The notes under the pieces are model-generated. The model saw nothing but the letters and a program-made list of their open reading frames with translations. It searched no databases and was not told the DNA's origin. A program made the translations under genes and the position numbers. Of a stretch of DNA of 64,000 bases, positions 9,531-18,764 are shown piece after piece; the first letter of the stretch is position 1, and every line of letters begins with the position of its first letter. The stretch comes from Gynuella sunshinyii YC6258 (GTDB lineage Bacteria; Pseudomonadota; Gammaproteobacteria; Pseudomonadales; Natronospirillaceae). The stretch is taken from positions 4,316,593 through 4,380,592 of the forward strand of contig NZ_CP007142.1 in NCBI RefSeq assembly GCF_000940805.1. Direction: 5' to 3'.

Positions 9531-10280
9531 TTATCTGAATAAAAAGCCATCGAATTCCGGATCATCCACATCTGATAATTCAAACAAAGTTTGTTTGACA
9601 TTCTCAATATGCTGCCACATTGCCTCTCTGGCACCATCGGGGCTGCATTTTTGTAAGGCCAGCAGAATTTTCTCGTGATCATCCAGCCATTTATACCGAT
9701 ACGCATGATTGGTAATCCGGGTATGCAACTGCTGCCACATGGGGCTCTGTTCCCGACGTCGCCAGAGCTCCTTGATCATATCGCTGAGCACACTATTCTG
9801 TGAGGCCTCAGCAATAATAAAATGAAAACTACGGTCACCATCGTAATCAGACTTTCCGGTTTCCAGGCTTTTTCGCTCTTCATCCAGAGAATGCCTGAGA
9901 CGGAAAATATCATTTTTGGTAACATTATTGGCCGCAAAACTGGCAATCTGACTTTCAATCACCTGCCTGGCCTGTAACAACTCAAACGGACCAACATCAC
10001 TGGACTTCTGTTCAGTACTGTCTTCTTTCTCGGCGCTGGTTTCGCCAGGCAACTGCAGAATATACACACCAGAACCTTTGAGAACTTCAACAAACCCCTG
10101 AAGCTCCAACATGATAATCGCCTCACGCACAACTGAACGACTCACTCCCAGTTCTTCGGCAATATCGCGCTCAGGTGGCAACCGGTCACCAACTTTATAT
10201 TGTCCGGATGACATACGGTTTTGCAGCTTTATGCCTATTTCCTGATACAGTCTCTTAGTTGTCACGATTTCCAGGTTCAT
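9531..10280 (-). CDS. uxuR: GntR/FCD-family hexuronate repressor, UxuR/ExuR-like
   Basis: A 249-aa regulator with an N-terminal GntR winged helix (YKVGDRLPPERDIAEELGVSRSVVREAIIML, about 27-58) and a C-terminal FCD ligand domain. Tracts such as GPFELLQARQVIESQIASFA, PMWQQLHTRI and AMWQHIENVKQTLFELSDVD match E. coli UxuR/ExuR almost position for position. It should repress uronate genes and release DNA on binding fructuronate or a similar uronate. Candidate operators lie in the dctP-dctQ intergenic region. UxuR and ExuR cannot be told apart from this alone. Confidence 0.88.
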   Translation of the reverse strand: MNLEIVTTKRLYQEIGIKLQNRMSSGQYKVGDRLPPERDIAEELGVSRSVVREAIIMLELQGFVEVLKGSGVYILQLPGETSAEKEDSTEQKSSDVGPFELLQARQVIESQIASFAANNVTKNDIFRLRHSLDEERKSLETGKSDYDGDRSFHFIIAEASQNSVLSDMIKELWRRREQSPMWQQLHTRITNHAYRYKWLDDHEKILLALQKCSPDGAREAMWQHIENVKQTLFELSDVDDPEFDGFLFR

Positions 10281-10392
10281 CCGTCCAGTACCTACATTTA
10301 CAAACTATAAGCAATAGTATCTTGCTCAATTAATTGGTCAATCGGATACATCTGTTCTCTACATAACCATGCAGACAAGCAACTCCTGCGTT

Positions 10393-10424
10393 TCGGACAG
10401 AAAGCCGTTTGGCTTTCTGTCCGA
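10393..10424 (-). terminator. Strong hairpin between dctP and uxuR
   Basis: TCGGACAGAAAGCC pairs perfectly with its complement across a GTTT loop, a 14-bp stem, just after the dctP stop codon. No T-run follows on the minus strand. It may act as an mRNA-stabilising or partial-termination hairpin that keeps the binding-protein message abundant relative to uxuR-uxuA. Confidence 0.55.
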
Positions 10425-10438
10425 TACATGGCTCATTC

Positions 10439-11425
10439 TCAGTTAGCCAACGCATCAATCTCTTTTACATACTCAGCGATTTCAGGATTTTTCAGCGCAG
10501 CGTCGTGCATCGGTTTCACTGCATCGATAAAGGGTTGTTTTTCCACATCGACAAATGTAACACCCATTGAAGACTTCGCCTGATCAACAGCCTCGTTAAT
10601 CATTTTGGCCCATAGCTCTTTGTGATACAGCATGGATTCCTTGGCTGCTTTTTTCACCGCTACTTGCTGTTCCGGCGTTAATTTGCTCCAGCTTTTCTCG
10701 CCGATCACCAGTACATCGGGGATCATGGTATGTTCATCAAGACTGTAAAACTTGGCAACTTCACCATGGCGGGAATTGGTCAATGCAGTTGGGTTATTTT
10801 CTGCACCATCGACAACGCCCTGCTGCAGCGCAGTATACAATTCGCCGTAGGCCAGAGGAGTAGGTGATCCCCCCATCAGCTTGATCATTTCTACCGCTGT
10901 AGGGCTTGGTTGAACACGAATCTTCATACCCACCAGATCTGCTGGCGATTTGATGGGTTTCTGGGCGTAAAAATTCCGTGAACCGCCATCATAATATGTC
11001 AAACCGATAAAACCTTTGCCAGCAGAGGCATTCAAAATGTCATCACCCACTTTTCCGGTCAAAGCGCGATAAAAGTGGTCACTATCATGAAAAATATAAG
11101 GAATATTGAAGGCACCGTAGGCAGGTTCAAATGATTCCAGCTCACTGGCATTGGTTTTGGCAATATCCAGAGCACCGCTCTGCAGCAGCTCCATCGACTC
11201 TCTCTGAGTACCGAGCTGACTGTTAGGATAGATACGAACCCGTACTTCTCCGTTGGTATATTCTTTCACTTTCTCTGCCATGTATTTCATGGACAGATGC
11301 ACAGGGTGTTTTTGATCCTGGTTATGACTCAACTTCAGGATGGTTGCTGCTGATGCCAGGCTGGAAGCCGCTGCGAACACAATGCCCGTGACCACTGCCT
11401 GAACTGTCTTGCGATTGAATTGCAT
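10439..11425 (-). CDS. dctP: TRAP transporter substrate-binding protein (DctP family), probably for a hexuronate
   Basis: A 328-aa periplasmic binding protein. The signal peptide ends near residue 27 (SSLASA-AT). DctP hallmarks are LKLSHNQDQKHPVHLSMKYM, GEVRVRIYPNSQLG, GMKIRVQPSPTAVEMIKLMGG (with the carboxylate-binding Arg) and LYTALQQGVVDGAENNP. GGAG lies before the ATG. It is divergent from the membrane subunit genes dctQ-dctM, and neighbours are uxuR, uxuA and uxuB, so a uronate substrate is inferred. Expression is probably controlled by the UxuR-type operators in the 294-bp gap upstream. Confidence 0.92.
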   Translation of the reverse strand: MQFNRKTVQAVVTGIVFAAASSLASAATILKLSHNQDQKHPVHLSMKYMAEKVKEYTNGEVRVRIYPNSQLGTQRESMELLQSGALDIAKTNASELESFEPAYGAFNIPYIFHDSDHFYRALTGKVGDDILNASAGKGFIGLTYYDGGSRNFYAQKPIKSPADLVGMKIRVQPSPTAVEMIKLMGGSPTPLAYGELYTALQQGVVDGAENNPTALTNSRHGEVAKFYSLDEHTMIPDVLVIGEKSWSKLTPEQQVAVKKAAKESMLYHKELWAKMINEAVDQAKSSMGVTFVDVEKQPFIDAVKPMHDAALKNPEIAEYVKEIDALAN

Positions 11426-11559
11426 AAGAACTCCATCTTGTATTTATTAGATTATTGGATTGATAACCGAGACTGACTGGCAACCAGTTTCATGGCTTGC
11501 AAGCGCCTTCCGTATCAGAGTTCACTAAATGTGTGCATAGTTCAACCAATATTTCAGTT

Positions 11560-11645
11560 TTGGTTGACCAATATCATGATAGTCGCTGCTGTAACGAATG
11601 AAAACCAAAATTTTGGTTGGTAATTTAGGATCAATTGGTTAACCT
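11560..11645. promoter_or_regulatory. Cluster of UxuR/ExuR-type operators between dctP and dctQ
   Basis: Three dyads lie in the divergent promoter region. TTGGTTGACCAA (11560-11571) exactly fits TTGGTnnACCAA. AACCAAAATTTTGGTT (11603-11618) is a perfect 16-bp palindrome of the same half-sites with inverted polarity. TTGGTTAACC (11636-11645) is a third partial site. The consensus is that of FadR-subfamily GntR regulators such as UxuR/ExuR, encoded nearby. Dual control of both transcription units is inferred. Confidence 0.7.
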
Positions 11646-11719
11646 CTTAAAAATAGTGAACCTGGCACGTTTCACTGTGCCTAACAATAAACAACAATTC
11701 TCAGCCGCCTGGAAAAAAT

Positions 11720-12235
11720 ATGAATAAAATCATCAGGTTATTGAACAAGGTACTGTCTACCTTCTGTGTCAGCCTGTGCAGCGTATTGGTTGCATGCGTC
11801 GTCTGGCAGGTATTTTCCCGTTATGTTCTGAGCAGTCCCAGCACATATACAGATGAAATTGCCCGCTTTCTGTTTATCTGGGTTGGTCTGATGGGTGCGG
11901 CTTACACTCTGGGCCAGAAAAAGCATCTCGCCATTGATCTGCTGGCCCAGAAACTGGAAAACAGTCCAAGCAAAGAAAATGTACTCCGCCTGATCATCAA
12001 TCTGGTCAGCCTGTTCTTTGTTACAGTCATCATGACTTATGGTGGCGGCAAACTGGTCATGCAGGTGCTCTCCACTGGTCAGGTGTCTCCGGCACTGGGT
12101 GTGGAAATGGGATGGATCTATTCCGCCATTCCTCTCAGCGGCATTTTTATGCTGATTTACCTGTTCCAGGATTTCATTCAGTGTCTTAACACACTGAAGA
12201 GCCCGGCTTCTCATTCATCTGAAGAACAAATATAA
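11720..12235 (+). CDS. dctQ: TRAP transporter small membrane subunit (DctQ)
   Basis: A 171-aa inner-membrane protein with four hydrophobic helices. The family patterns VCVVWQVFSRYVL and FLFIWVGLMGAAYTLGQKKHLAIDLL are visible. It pairs with DctM and recruits the loaded binding protein. The gene is followed after 11 nt by dctM, whose ribosome site overlaps the dctQ stop codon. It is first in the rightward unit dctQ-dctM-GH31-uxuB. Confidence 0.92.
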   Translation: MNKIIRLLNKVLSTFCVSLCSVLVACVVWQVFSRYVLSSPSTYTDEIARFLFIWVGLMGAAYTLGQKKHLAIDLLAQKLENSPSKENVLRLIINLVSLFFVTVIMTYGGGKLVMQVLSTGQVSPALGVEMGWIYSAIPLSGIFMLIYLFQDFIQCLNTLKSPASHSSEEQI

Positions 12236-12246
12236 GGAATACTCAC

Positions 12247-13551
12247 GTGGAATGGCTGGTATTTGTCGTACTCTTTGGTACCTTTTTTATCTTTCTCGGA
12301 CTGGGCGTACCTATTTCATTTGCAATAGGTGTGTCTTCGTTATTAACCATCCTGTTAGCACTGCCGTTTGATGCCGCCATATCGGTTATCTCGCAAAAAA
12401 TGGCTTCCGGACTGGACAGTTTTTCATTACTGGCCATTCCATTTTTCATCCTCGCCGGCAACATAATGAACCAGGGTGGCATTGCCATGCGGCTCATCGA
12501 GTTTGCCAAAGTGCTTGGTGGACGCCTGCCTGGCTCTCTGGCACACGTAAACATCCTCGCCAACATGATGTTCGGGTCCATTTCCGGTTCCGCCGTGGCC
12601 TCTGCGGCTGCGGTTGGCGGTACCATGGCCCCGCTGCAACGCAAAGAAGGTTATGACCCTGCCTACTCTGCCGCCGTGAACATTACGTCATGTCCAACAG
12701 GCCTGCTGATTCCACCCAGCAACACCTTCATTGTTTACTCCTTAATTTCTGGCGGAACATCCATTGGCGCGTTGTTCTTAGGCGGATATATTCCGGGCAT
12801 CATTATGGGCGTCAGCCTGATGATTGTGGCGGGTATCTTGGCACGCAAACACAATTACCCAGTTTCGCCCAAACCGACTTTTCAGGAAGTTCTCAAGAAA
12901 ACTCTACAGGCCATTCCGAGTCTTGGTCTTATTATCGTCATCATTGGTGGCATCATCGGTGGGATTTTTACCGCAACCGAAGCATCAGCCATCGCCGTTA
13001 TCTACACACTGTTACTGGCAGTTGTGTTTTATCGCGAAGTGAAAGTTTCCCAGCTACCAAAGATCATCCTTGAATCCGTTATGACCACCTCCATCGTGTT
13101 GTTACTGATCGGCGCCTCCATGGGCATGTCATGGGCCATGGCCAATGCGGATATTCCGTATATGATCAGTGATGCCCTGCTGGCGATCTCAGACAACCCC
13201 ATCGTCATACTGTTATTGATTAACGTTATTTTGCTGGTCATTGGCGTGTTCATGGATATGACTCCGGCATTGCTGATCTTCACTCCAATATTTCTCCCTA
13301 TCGCCATGGATCTGGGTATGGACCCGGTGCATTTCGGTATCATGATGACTTTTAACCTCTGCATCGGCATCTGTACGCCACCGGTTGGCAGTGCGTTATT
13401 CGTAGGTTGCTCAGTCGGCAATGTCAAAATCGATAAAGTGATCAAACCATTATTGCCATTTTATGCTGTGCTGGTTCTGGCACTGATGTTGGTAACCTAT
13501 TTGCCGGAAATCACCCTGATCCTGCCTCGGGTATTTTTGGGTTACCAATAA
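12247..13551 (+). CDS. dctM: TRAP transporter large permease subunit (DctM)
   Basis: A 434-aa inner-membrane symporter subunit coupling sodium to substrate entry. It has about 11-12 hydrophobic segments and the DctM patterns FLGLGVPISFAIGVSSLL, PFFILAGNIMNQGGIAMRLI, SGSAVASAAAVGGTM and PVHFGIMMTFNLCIGICTPPVG. The start is GTG at 12247, with AAGGA 8 nt upstream overlapping the dctQ stop. The SBP gene lies on the opposite strand, so the TRAP operon is split across a divergent promoter. Confidence 0.94.
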   Translation: MEWLVFVVLFGTFFIFLGLGVPISFAIGVSSLLTILLALPFDAAISVISQKMASGLDSFSLLAIPFFILAGNIMNQGGIAMRLIEFAKVLGGRLPGSLAHVNILANMMFGSISGSAVASAAAVGGTMAPLQRKEGYDPAYSAAVNITSCPTGLLIPPSNTFIVYSLISGGTSIGALFLGGYIPGIIMGVSLMIVAGILARKHNYPVSPKPTFQEVLKKTLQAIPSLGLIIVIIGGIIGGIFTATEASAIAVIYTLLLAVVFYREVKVSQLPKIILESVMTTSIVLLLIGASMGMSWAMANADIPYMISDALLAISDNPIVILLLINVILLVIGVFMDMTPALLIFTPIFLPIAMDLGMDPVHFGIMMTFNLCIGICTPPVGSALFVGCSVGNVKIDKVIKPLLPFYAVLVLALMLVTYLPEITLILPRVFLGYQ

Positions 13552-13600
13552 CCACGCGGCACTGAACGTCATCATCATGCCCGGACATATGGGTATGACC

Positions 13601-13631
13601 AGCCGGTCACCGTTTCCCGCGATGACCGGCT
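13601..13631 (+). terminator. Hairpin between dctM and GH31 gene
   Basis: AGCCGGTCA (13601-13609) pairs with TGACCGGCT (13623-13631). No T-run follows, so read-through to the GH31-uxuB genes is likely. It may instead protect the transporter part of the message. Confidence 0.45.
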
Positions 13632-13698
13632 ATTGAATCATAGCCACACATACACGATGACTGGCCAGACAAGCGCCAGACATAAAGGAACAGAACCT

Positions 13699-16080
13699 AT
13701 GAAAACGCTGAAACACTGGGTATTGGAATCAAAAGATCAACACCAGGTTAGCCTCAGGTTTGACGGCAAACACACCCTGCTGATCTACGTGCTGGAACAA
13801 AATCTGTTCCGAATCGTCATCAAACGCCACGACCAGTTCCGGCTGGATCGTACCTGGACCGTATGCCCGGACAACAACGACACTGAATGGCAGGGCAGAA
13901 ACAGAGACTCTCTGGAAGGCTTCACCCTGCCCGGCTTCACCGTCGAAAGCAGTGAACAGCAGATTGCCATTGCCACCGAAACTCTGCGCCTGGTCATTCA
14001 CAATCCCTTATGGATGGAATGGCAGCAACAGGTTGACGGCCAATGGCAGTCTTTCGCCCAGGACCGCAAAACCGGAGCATTCCAGATCTCCCCCCAAGGC
14101 ACCGGGGTCGCCCATTTTATGCATCGTCATGACGATGAGTTCTACTACGGTTTAGGTGAAAAAACCGGAGATCTCAACCGCGCCGGCCGACGCTTTGAAA
14201 TGCGCAACCTGGACGCCATGGGTTACGATGCCAGCAAAACAGATCCGCTCTACAAACATATTCCCTTCTACATCACCCGTCGCGAAACCGCCAGCTATGG
14301 CTTGTTCTACGACAACCTGGCGAGCAGTTGGTTCGACCTGGGTAATGAGCTGGATAACTATCACATAAAATATCGCAGTTACCGTGCCGAAGATGGCGAT
14401 ATGGACCTGTATTTCATGTACGGCAGCAAAGTGCTGGATATCACCAAAGCGTTTGTACAACTGACTGGTGGCACTATTTTTGGTCCTAAATGGAGCCTGG
14501 GTTACAGCGGTTCCACCATGCAATATACCGATGCCCCCAACTCTCAGGAGCTGCTACAAGGGTTTGTGGATCAGTGTGCCGAACAGGCCATTCCCTGCGA
14601 TTCTTTCCAGTTGTCCTCCGGCTATACCTCCATCGGAAACAAGCGTTACGTGTTCAACTGGAACCACGACAAAGTTCCGTCACCGGAAGCCATGTCAGAG
14701 TATTTTCACCAGCATGGAGTCAAACTGGCTGCGAATATAAAACCCTGTCTGTTGCACGATCATCCACGTTATGAAGAAGCCCGTGCACAAGGCTTGTTTA
14801 TCCGCGATTCGGAGGCAGATGAACCGGAAATTTCGGTATTCTGGGATGCCGATGGATCTCACCTGGACTTCACCAATCCTGACACCATTGCCTGGTGGCA
14901 AAATAATGTTAAACAGCAACTGCTGGATAAAGGCATCGATGCGACCTGGAACGACAACAACGAATATGAAATCTGGGATCGTAACGCCCGCTGCGCCGGC
15001 TTTGGTCGCGAAATTCCCATCAGCCTGATACGGCCACTGCACTCACTGCTGATGATGAAAGCCTCTTATGAAGCCCAGAAACAACACGCACCGGCTCTCC
15101 GACCTTACCTGATTTCCCGTTCCGGCTGCCCAGGTATGAACCGCTACGTGCAAACCTGGAGTGGTGACAACCGTACCAACTGGGAAAGCCTCCGCTACAA
15201 CATCAAAATGGGCTTGGGGATGAGTTTGTCCGGCCTGTATAACATCGGCCATGATGTTGGCGGCTTTGCCGGCGGCAAACCCGATCCGGAACTGTTTTTG
15301 CGTTGGGTACAGAATGGCGTCATGCATCCACGCTTTACCATTCACTCCTGGAATGATGATGGTTCCGTTAATGAACCCTGGATGTATCCGGAAGTCACTC
15401 CAGCCATTCGTCAGGCGATTGACCTCAGATATCAGTTACTACCCTACCTTTACAACGCACTCTGGCAGGCTCATTCTCAGCACGAACCCATGCTGCGTCC
15501 GACGTTCCTGGATCATGAGTCCGACCCGCAGACATTCCGTGAATGTGACGATTACCTGTTGGGTCAGGATCTGTTGGTGGCCTCGGTCGTGGAACCCGGA
15601 CAGCGGCAACGGCAGGTCTATCTGCCGGCCAATGGAACCGGCTGGTATGACTTTTATGACCAGCAATGGTTCTGCGGTGGCCAGACCATCACCCTGGCCG
15701 CACCACTGGAAAAACTCCCGTTACTGGTCAGAGCCGGAGCGGTCATTCCAACCAGCAGCCGTACCGCTGCGGTCAACAAAGATCAGGACAATGAACGGCA
15801 ATTGGCCATATTCCCGCTCATGGGAAGCGGTCATACCCAAACCGACCTGTTCGATGACGATGGCGAATCCTACGGCTATCAACAGGAACAATACCTGCAC
15901 CTGGCCATTCAGATGACCTGCACGGGTCAAGACATCAACCTGCAGATACAACGCACGGGTCAGTTCCAGCCCGCCTACACCAGCCTGCAGTTGCAACTGC
16001 CTGAATCTGAAACGCGCCGGCTGATCATCAATCAAAAAACCTATGTGTCCGGCGACCGCCTGGATCTCGCCAGCCTGTAA
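13699..16080 (+). CDS. Glycoside hydrolase family 31, cytoplasmic alpha-glycosidase
   Basis: A 793-aa GH31 enzyme cleaving terminal alpha-linked sugars with retention. The N-terminal beta-sandwich includes YYGLGEKTGDLNRAGRRFEM. The TIM barrel has the nucleophile motif WNDNNEYEIWD (Asp419 in this numbering) and acid/base WSGDNRTNWE (Asp490), then NIGHDVGGFAGGKPDPELFLRW and HPRFTIHSWN. A C-terminal beta domain follows. There is no signal peptide, so the substrate is imported. I chose ATG 13699 because AAGGA lies 9 nt upstream; the open frame reaches back to 13633 without a ribosome site. It is 14 nt before uxuB in one operon. Its specificity cannot be read; a uronate-containing oligosaccharide or alpha-glucoside is possible. 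Confidence 0.88.
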   Translation: MKTLKHWVLESKDQHQVSLRFDGKHTLLIYVLEQNLFRIVIKRHDQFRLDRTWTVCPDNNDTEWQGRNRDSLEGFTLPGFTVESSEQQIAIATETLRLVIHNPLWMEWQQQVDGQWQSFAQDRKTGAFQISPQGTGVAHFMHRHDDEFYYGLGEKTGDLNRAGRRFEMRNLDAMGYDASKTDPLYKHIPFYITRRETASYGLFYDNLASSWFDLGNELDNYHIKYRSYRAEDGDMDLYFMYGSKVLDITKAFVQLTGGTIFGPKWSLGYSGSTMQYTDAPNSQELLQGFVDQCAEQAIPCDSFQLSSGYTSIGNKRYVFNWNHDKVPSPEAMSEYFHQHGVKLAANIKPCLLHDHPRYEEARAQGLFIRDSEADEPEISVFWDADGSHLDFTNPDTIAWWQNNVKQQLLDKGIDATWNDNNEYEIWDRNARCAGFGREIPISLIRPLHSLLMMKASYEAQKQHAPALRPYLISRSGCPGMNRYVQTWSGDNRTNWESLRYNIKMGLGMSLSGLYNIGHDVGGFAGGKPDPELFLRWVQNGVMHPRFTIHSWNDDGSVNEPWMYPEVTPAIRQAIDLRYQLLPYLYNALWQAHSQHEPMLRPTFLDHESDPQTFRECDDYLLGQDLLVASVVEPGQRQRQVYLPANGTGWYDFYDQQWFCGGQTITLAAPLEKLPLLVRAGAVIPTSSRTAAVNKDQDNERQLAIFPLMGSGHTQTDLFDDDGESYGYQQEQYLHLAIQMTCTGQDINLQIQRTGQFQPAYTSLQLQLPESETRRLIINQKTYVSGDRLDLASL

Positions 16081-16094
16081 GGAGCCCGTTAACG

Positions 16095-17555
16095 ATGAAT
16101 AACATTGCCACCGCAACACTGAATCAACAGGTCAAAACACCAGGCTATGACCGAAACCGACTGACCACCAAAATTGTTCACTTCGGCTTTGGTGCCTTTC
16201 ATCGCGCCCACCAGGCACTCTACACCGATGATGTCGCTAACTTGTCCGGCAGCGACTGGGGAATCTGTGAAGTCAGCCTGATGGGTAATGGCGAATTGAT
16301 TAAATCCCTGCGGGCACAGGATCATCTGTACAGCGTACTCGAAAAAGGTACCCACGGCAGCGATGCCAAAATCGTGGGCGTCGTCACCGAATCCATACAT
16401 GTGCTGAGCGATGGTATGGACGCATTGCTGGCCAAACTGGCTGAACCCCAGATCGCCATCGCCTCCATGACCATCACCGAAAAAGGCTATTGTGTCGATG
16501 CGTCCGGCAAACTCGATACTGCCAACCCGATGATCGCCCAGGACCTGAAAACCCCTTCGGCACCGCAATCTGCCATCGCCGTCATTGTGGAAGCCCTGCG
16601 ACTCAGAAAAGCCGCGCAATTACCGCCGTTTACTGTACTCTCCTGCGACAACATGCAGGAAAACGGCAAAACGGCCCGTCAGGCCATACTGCAGTTTGCC
16701 AATCTGATCGATCCGGAACTGGGCAACTGGATATCCACCCACGTCAGTTTTCCCTGCACCATGGTCGACCGCATCGTACCAGCGGCCACAGCCGATACTC
16801 TGGATGAGATCGCCGAGGTGATTGGTGCATCCGATCCCTGTGGCATCGCCTGCGAACCCTTTCGCCAATGGGTGATTGAAGATAACTTTGTTGCTGGCAG
16901 ACCGGACTGGAATCTGGCCGGTGCCGAATTCGTCGATGACGTGGTGCCGTATGAAGAAATGAAACTGAGGATGCTCAACGGCGCGCACTCGTTTTTGGCC
17001 TATCTTGGCCATCTGGCCGGTTACGAGCACATTTCGGATACCATGGCGGATCCGCATTTCAAACAGACCGCTTTGAAACTGATGCTGGAAACCCAGGCCC
17101 CTTCCTTAACCATGCCGGCAGGAACAGATCTCAATCAATATGCGAACAGTTTGATTGAACGTTTTTCCAATCCCAGCCTGAAACACCGTACATGGCAAAT
17201 TGCCATGGATGGCAGTCAGAAAATCCCGCAACGGTTTGGTGGCAGCCTGCGTTACCATCTTAACCAAGGCAGCGACTTTTCATTGCTCGCGTTAGGCATC
17301 GCCGGCTGGATCAAATATGTGGGCGGACAAGACGACCAGGGCCGGGCCATTGACGTTAAAGACCCCAGAGCACAGGAACTGCAACAGATCATTACCAGTC
17401 ACCAGGACGCTGCGGACATCGTCAAACATCTGCTGGCCATCGAATCGATCTTTGCCGCTGATATTGGTCAACACCCGGAAGTTCTAACACGCGTCACCGC
17501 TTATTACCAGCAGCTGCTGCAACAAGGCGCACGCAAAACCGTGGCAGCCTTGTAA
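16095..17555 (+). CDS. uxuB: Fructuronate reductase (D-mannonate oxidoreductase)
   Basis: Reduces D-fructuronate to D-mannonate with NADH, feeding UxuA. The 486-aa protein matches E. coli UxuB along its length: KIVHFGFGAFHRAHQALYTDD (nucleotide-binding start), DWGICEVSLMGNG, MTITEKGYCVDA, SCDNMQENG, FPCTMVDRIVPAAT, CEPFRQWVIEDNF, MLNGAHSFLAYLGHLAGYE and TWQIAMDGSQKIPQR, with the catalytic Lys/Asn/His region of polyol dehydrogenases. GGAG lies before the ATG, just after the GH31 stop. It is last in the rightward operon, before a strong terminator. Uronate isomerase (UxaC) and KDG kinase are not in the window. Confidence 0.96.
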   Translation: MNNIATATLNQQVKTPGYDRNRLTTKIVHFGFGAFHRAHQALYTDDVANLSGSDWGICEVSLMGNGELIKSLRAQDHLYSVLEKGTHGSDAKIVGVVTESIHVLSDGMDALLAKLAEPQIAIASMTITEKGYCVDASGKLDTANPMIAQDLKTPSAPQSAIAVIVEALRLRKAAQLPPFTVLSCDNMQENGKTARQAILQFANLIDPELGNWISTHVSFPCTMVDRIVPAATADTLDEIAEVIGASDPCGIACEPFRQWVIEDNFVAGRPDWNLAGAEFVDDVVPYEEMKLRMLNGAHSFLAYLGHLAGYEHISDTMADPHFKQTALKLMLETQAPSLTMPAGTDLNQYANSLIERFSNPSLKHRTWQIAMDGSQKIPQRFGGSLRYHLNQGSDFSLLALGIAGWIKYVGGQDDQGRAIDVKDPRAQELQQIITSHQDAADIVKHLLAIESIFAADIGQHPEVLTRVTAYYQQLLQQGARKTVAAL

Positions 17556-17572
17556 GCCTCTTCCACAAAAAA

Positions 17573-17604
17573 GCCTGGTACCACAGAGAGTGGTTACCAG
17601 GCTT
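17573..17604. terminator. Bidirectional terminator after uxuB
   Basis: AGCCTGGTACCAC pairs with GTGGTTACCAGGCT, with a single bulged T. An A-run precedes it (T-run on the minus strand). It lies between convergent uxuB and the MNT-HEPN gene. Confidence 0.8.
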
Positions 17605-17623
17605 CATTCCATCATATATTCTG

Positions 17624-18496
17624 TCAGCTCAACAACGCCTGACACACCCGATCGGTCAGATTCTTCAACTTTTCAACCTCTTCCACCAACCAGTTCAATT
17701 CCTCCAGCGTGATTTCATAATGTTCAGAATAACGGGCATCGACATAGGCACGTTTTAGCCGCTGAAAACTGCGACGATGGAACTTGTTATCTGCCGGAAA
17801 CAAAACGCCAAACTCAGGATGATGCTGTGCACACAACGAACGCTGATGCGCGAGGTTATGGGTCTTCGGAAGGTAATTGGTGCAGACCAGCAAGGTACAG
17901 GAGAAAAAACGTTCGGCGGCCTGATGTAATTGAAATGCCGCTTCATTCAGCCATTGCCGCTTCAGTGCATCTTGAACAAATGTAAAAAAGTGATCCGCAT
18001 TCTCAAACCACTGATCAAAATACCGACGGGCGATTTCCTGCTGCTCCTGTTTCGACAAATTCCCGGGCATCGCCAGCTCGCGGTGATCGGCGCTGTAGAC
18101 CTCTATCCCCTGCTCGCGGATATCGCGGAAAAAATAATGCCCTTTTACCAGCGCATTATTCACCTCCGTCAACGTATGCACGATCAGCCCCAGCGGCTCA
18201 GACACCCGACGTCGAATCTGATCCTCCGCAGCCTGCCACAGTTCGTAGGCTTCCACCATCGCCGGCTGATTCACAACCACCAGAATATCGTAGTCACTCA
18301 CATAACCATTGACGGGATCATTCACCCAGCTGCCCTTGGCATAGCTGCCAAACAAAATGATCTTCAGAATCCGGTAATTCAACTTGCTACCGGTCTTATT
18401 CTGCTGGAATGCATCCAGCGCATCGCGTAACACCGTCGCAATGGTCTGAATATCCTGCTGTTTCCGCTCTGGGAGATGATCAAGAGATGTTTTCAT
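17624..18496 (-). CDS. Nucleotidyltransferase-HEPN fusion (MNT-HEPN) protein
   Basis: A 290-aa protein joining two modules that are usually separate genes. Residues about 45-75 show the minimal nucleotidyltransferase signature GSYAKGSW followed by YDILVVV (two metal-binding Asp). Residues about 150-290 form an all-alpha HEPN domain with FQLHQAAERFFSC, NLAHQRSLCAQHHPEF and ARYSEHYEIT, the last resembling the RxxxxH region of HEPN RNases. Separate MNT/HEPN pairs act as toxin-antitoxin systems in which the MNT partner AMPylates HEPN. A fused form could be a self-regulated toxin or a housekeeping nucleotidyltransferase. It stands alone on its strand. Function is inferred. Confidence 0.8.
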   Translation of the reverse strand: MKTSLDHLPERKQQDIQTIATVLRDALDAFQQNKTGSKLNYRILKIILFGSYAKGSWVNDPVNGYVSDYDILVVVNQPAMVEAYELWQAAEDQIRRRVSEPLGLIVHTLTEVNNALVKGHYFFRDIREQGIEVYSADHRELAMPGNLSKQEQQEIARRYFDQWFENADHFFTFVQDALKRQWLNEAAFQLHQAAERFFSCTLLVCTNYLPKTHNLAHQRSLCAQHHPEFGVLFPADNKFHRRSFQRLKRAYVDARYSEHYEITLEELNWLVEEVEKLKNLTDRVCQALLS

Positions 18497-18764
18497 GGTG
18501 GCTATGCTACTACAGCCCTTTGAGTGGGGTAAACAGAGATGAGCTTGGTTGTTTTTTGATCGTTTTTTGGCTATTTCAGTACATCAAATTGACACTTCTG
18601 GAGATATTACCGATTATCGCAACGCTCTAGTGGGCTGCAGATCTGAAATCCATAAAATCGCTTTGGCAAACTCATGAGCCGCCAGGTGATGTGATAGCCA
18701 CACAATCAAGCAATGCAAAAACCTCACACTTAATTAGCAACATTATGTTTTTTCGGGAGCAATA

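Noticed and set aside
13633-13698. Earlier GH31 start
   Set aside because: No ribosome site before 13633 and the extra 22 residues look unlike a signal or domain; AAGGA supports ATG 13699.
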